Assembly (NCBI RefSeq): GCF_000348985.1
Contig: NC_035926.1
Span: forward strand, 434,001-498,000
Length of the DNA stretch: 64,000 nucleotides
Direction: 5' to 3'
Origin: Huiozyma naganishii CBS 8797
Taxonomy: Eukaryota > Ascomycota > Saccharomycetes > Saccharomycetales > Saccharomycetaceae
Shown piece by piece: positions 56,378 to 64,000 of this stretch; position 1 is the stretch's first letter; every line of letters begins with the position of its first letter. The position numbers and the translations under genes were made by a program. The notes beneath the pieces were generated by a model. It searched no databases. It was not told the DNA's origin and worked only from the letters and a program-made list of their open reading frames with translations.

Positions 56378-57907
56378 ATGTCATCGCAGAGACCAAATAT
56401 TGTGGTTGCCCGTGGTGCGGTTTTACCGCAGCAGACAACACCAGAACAGCGGTACTGGAGGCAGTACTCCTCCGCACAGCTGGTTAAAGAACACAACGCT
56501 GTTACAGAGATTGCGTTCAACCCTAAGAGTCCCTTCGATTTTGCAGTGACGTCTTCGACGAGGGTCCAGATCTTCTCCTCCAGGACGAGACAGGTAGTCA
56601 AGACGTTTTCTAGGTTCAAAGACGTGGTATATTGCGCCAACTTCAGAGCTGACGGGAAGTTGCTAGTGGCCGGGGATGCCACTGGGCTTGTGTCAGTGTA
56701 CGATTCGTATAATCCAAGGAATGTGCTCGTTTCAATCCAGGCTTCGACGCATCCGACTCATGTGACCAAATTCCACCCAATGGACAGCAAGACGCTCATA
56801 ACCTCCTCAGATGACCGTGTCACAAGGCTCTGGGATATTTCGCATGCATACGAGCCCACATTAGAGCTGGGTGGGGCTACAGACTACGTCAGATCACTAA
56901 CGTGTGTCCCCTCGGCGCCCCACCTGGTAGCCACAGGGTCGTACGATGGGCTTGTGAGGATGTACGACACACGGACACAATCGAGCGACCCAATATACTC
57001 GCTGAACCACGATCAGCCAGTCGAAAACGTAATCGCCATATCGCCAACACAGCTGGTCTCCTGTGGTGGACCAAATTTCAAAGTCTGGGACTTGACGAAT
57101 AACAAGCAACTCTACGAGAGGGGGAACTTCAACAAGACGGTTACCTGTCTGGACCACGTTGAGAATTTCTCGTCCCCGATGCCACAGGCTTTGATTGCAG
57201 GTTCGCTGGACGGGCACGTGAAGGTGTTCGACCCGCTGGACTCCTTCAAAGTTAAGTTTGGTTGGAAGTTCTCAAGTGCCGTGCTAAGTTGTGCTGTTTC
57301 GCCCAGCGACGCACAGGGGAACAGACACCTTGTCGCTGGTATGTCCTCGGGGCTCCTTGCCATCAGAACCAAGAAACAGGAACGCGAGAAGAAGGCAGGT
57401 GCCGTTCCAAAGAAGCAGAAGAGTAACAACTTCCAGCGCATGATGAGAGGCTCTGAATACCAAGGTGATCAAGAACACATTATTCATGACGACAAGTTGA
57501 AGGGCAGCAGGAGAATCCGCGCTTTCGAACGCAAGATCAACCAGTTCAAATGGGCTGATGCCCTGGACTGCGCATTCGTCCCAGGGATGGCCAGGGAGCT
57601 CACTCTCACCGTACTGCAAGAGCTACGGAAGCGTGGGAAAGTCCGCGTCGCACTATACAACAGGGACGAAAACTCGCTGGAGCCGTTACTGAACTGGTGT
57701 CTCAAGGGTATTGAAGACGTCCGTTGTGTGACTGTCGTTGCCGATTGGATCGCCGTTGTTCTAGAACTATATGGAAGCACATTGATAGACAGCTCGCCAA
57801 TGCTGCGGCAACTCGTCGTCGACCTGAGAAATCGCGTCAGGAAGGAAGTCTACAAAGCGAAGGAGGCACAAAAGATAGAGGGAATGATGCAGTTGCTAAC
57901 AAGTTAA
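56378..57907 (+). CDS. UTP15: Utp15, SSU processome (t-UTP) subunit
   Basis: Utp15 (YMR093W, 513 aa) belongs to the t-UTP/UTP-A subcomplex needed for pre-18S processing and rDNA transcription in the nucleolus. The 509-residue product has a seven-bladed WD40 propeller (about 35-330; TSSDDRVTRLWDIS and AGSLDGHVKVFDP visible) and the UTP15 C-terminal helical domain (about 375-509) with GSRRIRAFERKINQFKWADA. The upstream RRPE supports ribosome-biogenesis regulation. Confidence 0.96.
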   Translation: MSSQRPNIVVARGAVLPQQTTPEQRYWRQYSSAQLVKEHNAVTEIAFNPKSPFDFAVTSSTRVQIFSSRTRQVVKTFSRFKDVVYCANFRADGKLLVAGDATGLVSVYDSYNPRNVLVSIQASTHPTHVTKFHPMDSKTLITSSDDRVTRLWDISHAYEPTLELGGATDYVRSLTCVPSAPHLVATGSYDGLVRMYDTRTQSSDPIYSLNHDQPVENVIAISPTQLVSCGGPNFKVWDLTNNKQLYERGNFNKTVTCLDHVENFSSPMPQALIAGSLDGHVKVFDPLDSFKVKFGWKFSSAVLSCAVSPSDAQGNRHLVAGMSSGLLAIRTKKQEREKKAGAVPKKQKSNNFQRMMRGSEYQGDQEHIIHDDKLKGSRRIRAFERKINQFKWADALDCAFVPGMARELTLTVLQELRKRGKVRVALYNRDENSLEPLLNWCLKGIEDVRCVTVVADWIAVVLELYGSTLIDSSPMLRQLVVDLRNRVRKEVYKAKEAQKIEGMMQLLTS

Positions 57908-58141
57908 TAACAATTAATTACCGTGTCGCTGCATACCCTTAGAATCTGTACCATACACATATACACAGATATAGATATACAAACCATCAACCTTTCGATC
58001 TGTGTAGACCTTTGGTTAGTTTTGTTTACTTTAATGTTAAAAGCAATCGAAAACAGTAGCAGAAAACGCTAATCACGTTAGATGGTTATTTAGCAAGCAG
58101 GTCACTGGGGAGAGGTGTCAGGCCATCGAACGGTGTGTGCT

Positions 58142-59623
58142 ATGGACATTGTGCACTTCTTGGAACTGCCCGTGGATATACGAAGCGCAGTTTACTATCA
58201 TTTAGATGGCCAATTCACAAATGTCAAACCCGATGACCCAGATCTCTTGTCAAATGTCTTTAAGGCTATGAAGTCTACCGGTGACTTGAGCTTAGACAAG
58301 AAGAGGCTGCTCAGGAAGCTATACCCCAGGTACAAACCGTACTTAGAGATGTTCGAATACGATCCAGAACTCATTGTCACCTGGTTGCAATACTCATCCT
58401 GGTTAAGATACGATGCTGTTATCTTAGACTGTCTTCGGTTGAACCATTCGTTGGATGCAGGTATTATGGGACCATTCGACTGGATCTACATGGGCGAGGA
58501 TACTCTCAAGATTGGTTACTTCCAACGTACCGGGTTCTTGCTTCAGGTTTGGTACTCGAAATTGGAGTACACGAGATGGATAGTTGAAAGCGAGAAAACG
58601 GTCGGGGAATATAACCCAGAGATTGAATACTTACGGTTCAACATGGATTACATTAGTCCTACTATGAGGAAAGGTATAATGAGCTTGCTGCATAAGAAAA
58701 ATGAGTATTCGAGTATCTACGAGGTATGGTTCGGTGATGATTCAAACAGTTCTGATCAGTTAGAGGAGAAATTCTCTTTGATGGATGATGCAGATGCCAA
58801 TTTAGGGAACCGAGAAAGTTCCGCGGACGGACCAACTCGATCGTCCTTGATCTTCGACGACGTTGCGGACACGCCTAACCCTCCCAAGCGGCGTAAGCGC
58901 GGGAGACCTCCCAAAAATAATGTTCCTGTGATATCATTGAAGAAAGAAATGCCCAAAACCACACCATTGATGAAGGAAATTATTAAAAGGACTCTACCAA
59001 TGAAAAATTTACGTAAGATAACGAGTAGAGGATACAACTTTTATGAGGTGCTCATAAATGGACACGGTGTAAAGGAAAGATCAGGATCATGTCTAAATTA
59101 TTTGGTCCGAAGGCGAATTCTCTTGTTAGAGTTATTACAGGTGCCTGACCTATCAAAGACATGTGTCCCCGATTTCTCCAAGTGGGATAACTTGGAAACT
59201 TTGGTATTGAATAACATTGGTTGCGTACGCTTGGAGGAAATCATTTTACCCCCAAAGTGCAGCACAATTTCAGTAAAGAACTGCCCTCAAGTGATATGGT
59301 GGGATATGAAGAGTGAATTAAATAATGTTATCAAGTCTCTGGACAGACTTTTAACAAAAGTCTGCCCAGATACAATGGGACGGTGCTCTGCAACAGAATG
59401 CAAACACGATGGTACTTTTAAACGAATAACTACGGATAATCCGGGTCTACTATACCAAGCCCGGAAAGTATTCTGGGATAGAGTCCCCTTTATTACACGA
59501 TTAAATTTTGAAAACATCGCCAGCTTCAACAAAACTACAATTGTTCTACCTAGAACGTTATATTTTGATCACAGAGCCAAATTTTTCACTTGTAGAGGCA
59601 TTGAAGAGGTCATACTGCTATGA
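58142..59623 (+). CDS. CTF13: Ctf13, F-box subunit of the CBF3 kinetochore complex
   Basis: Ctf13 (YMR094W, 478 aa) binds Skp1 through its F-box and, with Cep3 and Ndc10, recognises the CDEIII element of point centromeres. The 493-residue product has the F-box at about residues 1-50 (MDIVHFLELPVDIRSAVYYH), leucine-rich-repeat-like blocks in the second half, and a basic Lys/Arg-rich insert near 240-270 (PPKRRKRGRPPKNN, AT-hook-like). The frame is open upstream to a GTG; the first ATG at 58142 matches the family start. Its presence implies CBF3-type point centromeres in this species. Confidence 0.94.
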   Translation: MDIVHFLELPVDIRSAVYYHLDGQFTNVKPDDPDLLSNVFKAMKSTGDLSLDKKRLLRKLYPRYKPYLEMFEYDPELIVTWLQYSSWLRYDAVILDCLRLNHSLDAGIMGPFDWIYMGEDTLKIGYFQRTGFLLQVWYSKLEYTRWIVESEKTVGEYNPEIEYLRFNMDYISPTMRKGIMSLLHKKNEYSSIYEVWFGDDSNSSDQLEEKFSLMDDADANLGNRESSADGPTRSSLIFDDVADTPNPPKRRKRGRPPKNNVPVISLKKEMPKTTPLMKEIIKRTLPMKNLRKITSRGYNFYEVLINGHGVKERSGSCLNYLVRRRILLLELLQVPDLSKTCVPDFSKWDNLETLVLNNIGCVRLEEIILPPKCSTISVKNCPQVIWWDMKSELNNVIKSLDRLLTKVCPDTMGRCSATECKHDGTFKRITTDNPGLLYQARKVFWDRVPFITRLNFENIASFNKTTIVLPRTLYFDHRAKFFTCRGIEEVILL

Positions 59624-59736
59624 CTTTATCTATGTCTTTCTATTCGCATTTTTGATAATATTTACATGAACTCTATGAATATATTTATACACATTATTGG
59701 TTCCAAGAGGGGGGTAGAGGGAGCAGAAAAGTTCGC

Positions 59737-60852
59737 TCAAAGTTGGAACACTGATCTATTGGCGCCATGACGTTTTATTGTAGATGCTGCATTGATTTCG
59801 AAGTCGGAGAGTTTTTTCAACTCCTGTACAACGTAATCCTTGTAAGAAAACTCATCAGGACTCAATAGCATCTCTACATCAAACACAATGTCTCTCCCAT
59901 TTTTCGACCATTCGTTAACCCATTTTAGCGCAATCGCCGTATCATCTTTCCTCAAATCCTTCAATGATTTAAGTCTATTCAAGACTTCATCAATATCATT
60001 TGTCGGATTTGTTGTCGACGAGGAATACCATTCGCCATGCTTGCAGTTCTGTAAGTTCATGGTGTATAAGAGAAAATCTGCCAGAATAACTGGATCTATT
60101 AGGTTATTCTTTATGCAACCGCAAAGCGCCTGAGCAAGGAATCTCTGGTCGGTACTGGCTCTCCCAGGTAACCCAATCCCCGGGGTATCAATCAAATAGA
60201 CCCCCTGTGTACTTTTGCTTGGAGAAATACGAATACACTCACTGGTGCTCCTAGTAACACCGGCTACATTCCCGGTCTTCGCAACTTTGATATTTTTCCT
60301 CCTGCCTATCCTTTCCGGATCATAAGTATCGGCATTCAGCATTCTTAGAGAGTTAACCAATGTAGATTTCCCCAAATTAGGCACACCAGTTACTAAAGCG
60401 CGAAACCCCATAGGCAAAGGAATTCCCTCTTCTAGGGTTTTTTTCGAACTCCAGTTTATTATATCCATTAGGTTTTTAGCATCAGACACCTTTCTACAGT
60501 CTATAATGATAAACTTCTCGTTCATCTGGTCATGCCAACTCGCCAATTTCTTCAGGTACTCTCTAGAATTTGCATGTGACATCAAATCGCTCTTCGTGTA
60601 CACTATTAATCTTTCAAGGTCGTATTTTTTGGAGAAGAGAATCTTATCGAACAGAACGTTCCGCGTCGACAGTGGTGCCCTAATGTCCCTCAGTTCTATG
60701 ATCATCTTGAGTTGTGGTGCCAGATACTCAAATTTCTTCAACGCCTTCATCTGATGGCCCTTGAAATCCGACTTCCGTATATTGTACTTGGGGAATGCAT
60801 ACCGGGGCACAAAAGAGCTGTGTCGCCTCGTGAGCAGGCGAGGTAAAGACAT
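59737..60852 (-). CDS. MTG1: Mtg1, mitochondrial ribosome-assembly GTPase
   Basis: Mtg1 (YMR097C, 367 aa) is a circularly permuted GTPase that helps mature the mitochondrial large ribosomal subunit on the inner membrane. The 371-residue product shows the permuted order: G4 TKSD at 86-89 comes before the P-loop GVPNLGKS at 156-163 and the G3 motif DTPGIG. The basic N-terminus MSLPRLLTRRHSSFVPR suits mitochondrial import. The frame is open upstream to a GTG; the first ATG is at 60852. It converges with CTF13. SNO1 and SNZ1, which lie between them in S. cerevisiae, are absent. Confidence 0.95.
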   Translation of the reverse strand: MSLPRLLTRRHSSFVPRYAFPKYNIRKSDFKGHQMKALKKFEYLAPQLKMIIELRDIRAPLSTRNVLFDKILFSKKYDLERLIVYTKSDLMSHANSREYLKKLASWHDQMNEKFIIIDCRKVSDAKNLMDIINWSSKKTLEEGIPLPMGFRALVTGVPNLGKSTLVNSLRMLNADTYDPERIGRRKNIKVAKTGNVAGVTRSTSECIRISPSKSTQGVYLIDTPGIGLPGRASTDQRFLAQALCGCIKNNLIDPVILADFLLYTMNLQNCKHGEWYSSSTTNPTNDIDEVLNRLKSLKDLRKDDTAIALKWVNEWSKNGRDIVFDVEMLLSPDEFSYKDYVVQELKKLSDFEINAASTIKRHGANRSVFQL

Positions 60853-61026
60853 GGCTGTGCTCGTGGAAAAGCGGGGGTACAATATCCACACTCGGGGATG
60901 TCGCCAACAGTCCTCTTCAAATCTCTGTACTGTTCAACCACAGACCTCTCCCTCGAGGACCAAAACTGCGTCACAAATGTCAGCAAAATTAATAAGTGGG
61001 AAAAAAAATGAACAGCCAACACTGCT

Positions 61027-62784
61027 TTAAAGTGCGATGAGACTTTTCTTCAAATGGGCAAAGTTCTTGTCCTCTGGGTCCACACGGGTGAATATAGCGA
61101 CAATTTGGTCTCTAATTGTGTTCGTTATGGGGACGTTGTATCTTTTCAGCCACAGAAGGTGCCCTTCGGTGACCACTTTCTGCAAGAGTTGTCCGTTGTT
61201 CGAGTCGATGATGAACTGGAGAAATTCAGGCCATGGCCGGTAGTCGCTGTCCACGGAGACACCCTTCAAATCAAACTCCCAGAATTTCAGGAGTCTGTCC
61301 CATTGTTTCGTTGCCGCGATCGCTTTGAGCAAGGCTGTGATTGTGGTGGGTGGTAAAATACCGTGCTGGCTATCTAAGAGATAATCGACAACTTCGAACA
61401 GGCTAGCGGTGTTCTGTTTTCTGGTGGGATTTGTCATCGTCCCAATGAGTAAATCTATCACTGTATTGTCGTGCAAGATAGATTCGTTGTCGTAAAGTTG
61501 CACAATTTTGAAGACGGTGTGCTTCCCCTGTGAGAGAGTAGACGGGTTCGCATTGTTGTTGGTGATAACTTGCTTCAACATCTGAACTAGGTCCTCCCCT
61601 CGTGGGGCAGTGCCCCTTGCCTTTTGGAGGAGAAAGAAGTCTTTGTAAAATCTTGTTATTTGATATTCTTTGGGGCGAAGTGTATTCAAATACTTTAGGA
61701 ACTGGAATCTGGTAGACCAGTACTTTGACGCATCCCCTATTATCACCGATGGCCAGATTTTGTCAAAGAGACCTTTTAGCGCTTCCACGTCAACCTCAGA
61801 GAATGCATCGGCTCTTGACAAAAAGTCCGTAATTTGTACCAATTGAGTCAACGGTGGTTCCAATTGGTTCAAGAAACCCACGAGGGCATGGGCGGCCTCA
61901 AAATCGCGTCTATCCAAGGCACTTTGAAACTCTCCACGTAAAGTTTCCTTACTGGCACTTGTAGTAGAATACTGTCTCCGTTGCTGGGCGAGCCGTCTCA
62001 GCCCGGTCAAAATGCTGTTACCGGCAAGATCTTCGTCCCCACCACCGGATTCATTCTGCGTATCCTCTGTTCTCGTATACTTGTGTTTGTCCTCTGCTGG
62101 TGCGTATAGTTCCTCTAAATTCAGCTCTTGGCGTCTTGCCCCCGTAAGTATGTTTACGATGATCCCGTCCATTTTACAGTCGATCATGTACCATGCCTCC
62201 TTTGAATTCCTGTCGTGACCAGTGGTGCTCTTTGTCGATAGTTTGCTCCTCCTGTTCAGTCTCTTCTGCAGTTTCTTCAAGTCGTTCGGGTTCAACCTGC
62301 CCTCCACTTCGAGAGGGTGTCCGAACTGTGCCTTTGCCATTTGGTTCAAAGAGACGAAGCTGTTGGCGCAGTGTTTCAACGACAGTGCCGTAGACACGAC
62401 CATATACTTGCAGAACTTGGCACTTGCCGTTGTGCGCTCAGCATCGCTCTCCCCACTGGACATATCAAATATCAACACGTCCGTGAGCCCCAACTCATCG
62501 GTCAGATAACTCCCTATAACCCTCAGCGAAGCTGGAGATTGGTTCGGGTACTCGATACTGCTGCTGCCCTGCTGGATCAGCTTGTTGGGTCTATTGAGCA
62601 AAGTGGACCTATCCGTTTGTAAGTACCATGGAACGGACTTCTGTTCTGCGTCATCATCATCCTTTGCATTGGAGGGCTGAGTCTCAGATATTCTTTGGAG
62701 TAGTCGCACCGGGGCCATCTTTATAGCCATTCGCCTAGCGAGTGGCCAGACGAGCAATCGACTCCCCGCTGTGACCCTCAACAT
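61027..62784 (-). CDS. ATP25: Atp25, mitochondrial factor for ATP synthase subunit 9
   Basis: Atp25 (YMR098C, 612 aa) is cleaved in mitochondria. Its C-terminal half stabilises the OLI1/ATP9 mRNA, and its N-terminal half, related to ribosome-silencing factor RsfS, aids Atp9 ring assembly. The 585-residue product has a basic presequence (MLRVTAGSRLLVWPLARRMAIK), the RsfS-like domain (about 90-225; DELGLTDVLIFDMSSG), and a helical C-terminal half from about 275. The frame is open nine codons upstream to a TTG; the ATG at 62784 is used. It is tandem with MTG1, as in S. cerevisiae. Confidence 0.93.
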   Translation of the reverse strand: MLRVTAGSRLLVWPLARRMAIKMAPVRLLQRISETQPSNAKDDDDAEQKSVPWYLQTDRSTLLNRPNKLIQQGSSSIEYPNQSPASLRVIGSYLTDELGLTDVLIFDMSSGESDAERTTASAKFCKYMVVSTALSLKHCANSFVSLNQMAKAQFGHPLEVEGRLNPNDLKKLQKRLNRRSKLSTKSTTGHDRNSKEAWYMIDCKMDGIIVNILTGARRQELNLEELYAPAEDKHKYTRTEDTQNESGGGDEDLAGNSILTGLRRLAQQRRQYSTTSASKETLRGEFQSALDRRDFEAAHALVGFLNQLEPPLTQLVQITDFLSRADAFSEVDVEALKGLFDKIWPSVIIGDASKYWSTRFQFLKYLNTLRPKEYQITRFYKDFFLLQKARGTAPRGEDLVQMLKQVITNNNANPSTLSQGKHTVFKIVQLYDNESILHDNTVIDLLIGTMTNPTRKQNTASLFEVVDYLLDSQHGILPPTTITALLKAIAATKQWDRLLKFWEFDLKGVSVDSDYRPWPEFLQFIIDSNNGQLLQKVVTEGHLLWLKRYNVPITNTIRDQIVAIFTRVDPEDKNFAHLKKSLIAL

Positions 62785-62930
62785 CAATGGATTCCTACGG
62801 CTCTTGTTCAAGTTGGTGATGCCAAGTTGCGTATTAGTAGTACACCTCTCTTACAAGTAACAAAACTATAAAAACACATACATACATAGGGACCAGACAT
62901 ATACAAAGTGGACACCTACCCAGTGGTATA

Positions 62931-64000
62931 TCATTGACCTCTCAGTTCCGGCTGGATGTTTTCATCTGGTATGCTTGTATTCTTGCCGTCCTCGCGCGGG
63001 TCCTCTTCCGGAGTCCCGTCGCTCCCAGGGGCAGCCTGCTGTGCGTCGGTGATACTCTCGTTGTCCCCGTTGCTGCTGCTGTTGCTGTGCTCGTCCCTTC
63101 CCAAAATATCTATGTCCGAGTCGCGGTCTGCGTCGTTCCCCTCGTCCTCGTCGTCGTCCTCGCCGTCGACTTGGCCAAGTCCATGGGACTCGACCTCTTT
63201 GAAGTGCGACGACAGCAGCCGCAACTGTTCCGCAACGTCGTGAGGGAGCTTGTCGTCCGGTATCTCGTCGAGGTTGATCCCCTCGTCGACTGGCTGATTC
63301 TTGTTCGACTGGGTGTTGTGTTTGGACCGCTTGATGTACCGTTCGAGGTCGTCCTCTGGGAGTGCCGGCCCACCACGTTTCAAGGCGGTCGACTCGCTCA
63401 TCGCTGCCTGCGCTGCCGCCTGTACGTCCTTGGCGTCCTCACCAAGGTGTGAGTCCTGGTCGTGGCCATGATGTTCCTCGGGCGACCCTTCTGGGGTGCC
63501 GTTCTCGTCCTCGAGCACTGTTCCGTGGGCATTGTTACTTTGACGCCTGCGTGGGTGATCCGTGCCTTGCTGATCTGATCCCTGTAGGTGTTGTGTCAGC
63601 GCTGAAGCGGCAGCCGCGACAGAGATGGACGAGAGTGGTGGTTGTGTATTGTACAGAGATCGGATAACTGCACCAGAGGACTTACCGAAGGACAGTTTGT
63701 GGAGGTTGGAGGGGGAGTTTTGGCCCGCCGCCCCCGCCCCCGCAGCACCGGATGGAGTGACTGTACTGCTACCACCACCACCACTGCCCAATGTGGGTGT
63801 TGTTGGTTTATACTCCCCCATTTTCTTCTTCTTGAGGACGAACCTTGCCTTGTAAGTGGTGACTCTTCTCGAGATGAGCGAGGTGAATTTCTTGGATATG
63901 TCGTCATCTGAGAGGTGGTACCTTCTCTTGATGATCTCTAGAAGTCCCGATTCCTCGACGAACTGCGACACTTTAAACTTGTTCATCGAGTTGTTCCCCC
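62931..64000 (-). CDS. ABF1: Abf1, general regulatory factor (partial; 5' part beyond the window)
   Basis: Abf1 (YKL112W, 731 aa) binds promoters, replication origins and silencers. This is its C-terminal part: the second DNA-binding segment (KVSQFVEESGLLEIIKRRYH, then RRVTTYKARFVLKKKKMGEY), a variable Ser/Gly/Gln-rich and acidic region, the conserved activation-domain block DDKLPHDVAEQLRLLSSHF, and the exact C-terminus DENIQPELRGQ. An ATG at 63986 is internal: the frame stays open to the window edge (codons for GNNS precede it), and the N-terminal zinc-binding domain must lie to the right. In S. cerevisiae this gene is on chromosome XI, so its place next to ATP25 reflects older gene order. 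Confidence 0.93.
   Translation of the reverse strand, partial: GNNSMNKFKVSQFVEESGLLEIIKRRYHLSDDDISKKFTSLISRRVTTYKARFVLKKKKMGEYKPTTPTLGSGGGGSSTVTPSGAAGAGAAGQNSPSNLHKLSFGKSSGAVIRSLYNTQPPLSSISVAAAASALTQHLQGSDQQGTDHPRRRQSNNAHGTVLEDENGTPEGSPEEHHGHDQDSHLGEDAKDVQAAAQAAMSESTALKRGGPALPEDDLERYIKRSKHNTQSNKNQPVDEGINLDEIPDDKLPHDVAEQLRLLSSHFKEVESHGLGQVDGEDDDEDEGNDADRDSDIDILGRDEHSNSSSNGDNESITDAQQAAPGSDGTPEEDPREDGKNTSIPDENIQPELRGQ

Noticed and set aside
1..64000. A new multigene system such as a secondary-metabolite or defence cluster
   Set aside because: Every multi-hundred-residue frame is a conserved yeast housekeeping gene in a syntenic position; nothing points to a novel cluster.

Overview
This is a nuclear chromosome segment from a budding yeast of the Saccharomycetaceae. 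It holds 31 protein-coding genes (one cut by the right edge), two spliceosomal introns with canonical GTATGT / TACTAAC / AG signals, and one intron-encoded C/D snoRNA. Genes are compact, mostly intronless, and nearly all recognisable as orthologues of the right arm of S. cerevisiae chromosome XIII. No rRNA, tRNA, CRISPR or bacterial-type feature was seen.

Layout. From 1 to about 49.8 kb the order is YMR135C (GID8) down to YMR100W (MUB1), running backwards relative to the S. cerevisiae numbering. It comprises GID8, ERG29, REC114, JLP2, RRB1, DPI35, POM152, SAS2, DLT1, STO1, EPO1, PKR1, a small Ser-rich gene at the YMR122W-A position, ADE17, ASI1, SDH3/SHH3, SPC24, ASC1 (with snR24), MGR3, the SRAP gene YMR114C, MED11, HFD1, ILV2, SPG4, YKU80, PGM2, LAF1, SRT1 and MUB1. 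A gene-free stretch of about 2 kb follows. From 51.8 kb the order restarts at YMR090W and runs forwards through NPL6, AIP1, UTP15, CTF13, MTG1 and ATP25 (YMR098C). The window ends in the 3' part of ABF1, which in S. cerevisiae is YKL112W. The flip in order and strand at 49.8-51.8 kb marks an inversion breakpoint relative to S. cerevisiae.

Organism. Several genes lying between these neighbours in S. cerevisiae are absent here (ECM16, RPL15B, FOL3, EUC1, MYO5, YPK2, YMR099C, SNO1/SNZ1). Some of them are essential and must lie elsewhere. ABF1, a chromosome XI gene in S. cerevisiae, is interleaved. This pattern fits differential gene loss after the yeast whole-genome duplication. The rather high GC content by eye suggests a GC-richer post-duplication lineage such as Kazachstania/Huiozyma naganishii, but the species call is a guess.

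Functions. The genes are unlinked housekeeping functions: nuclear pore (POM152), chromatin (SAS2, NPL6), mRNA cap binding (STO1), ribosome biogenesis (RRB1, UTP15), kinetochore (SPC24, CTF13), meiosis (REC114), mitochondria (MGR3, MTG1, ATP25, SDH3) and metabolism (ADE17, ILV2, PGM2, HFD1). I found no credible new multigene system. The items most worth a second look are a Gly-to-Arg change in the acetyl-CoA loop of SAS2, a minisatellite-derived insertion in the SPC24 globular domain, three SUMO-consensus motifs in the SRAP protein tail, clusters of Cbf1-type E-boxes, and the inversion-breakpoint gene desert with LTR-like ends.
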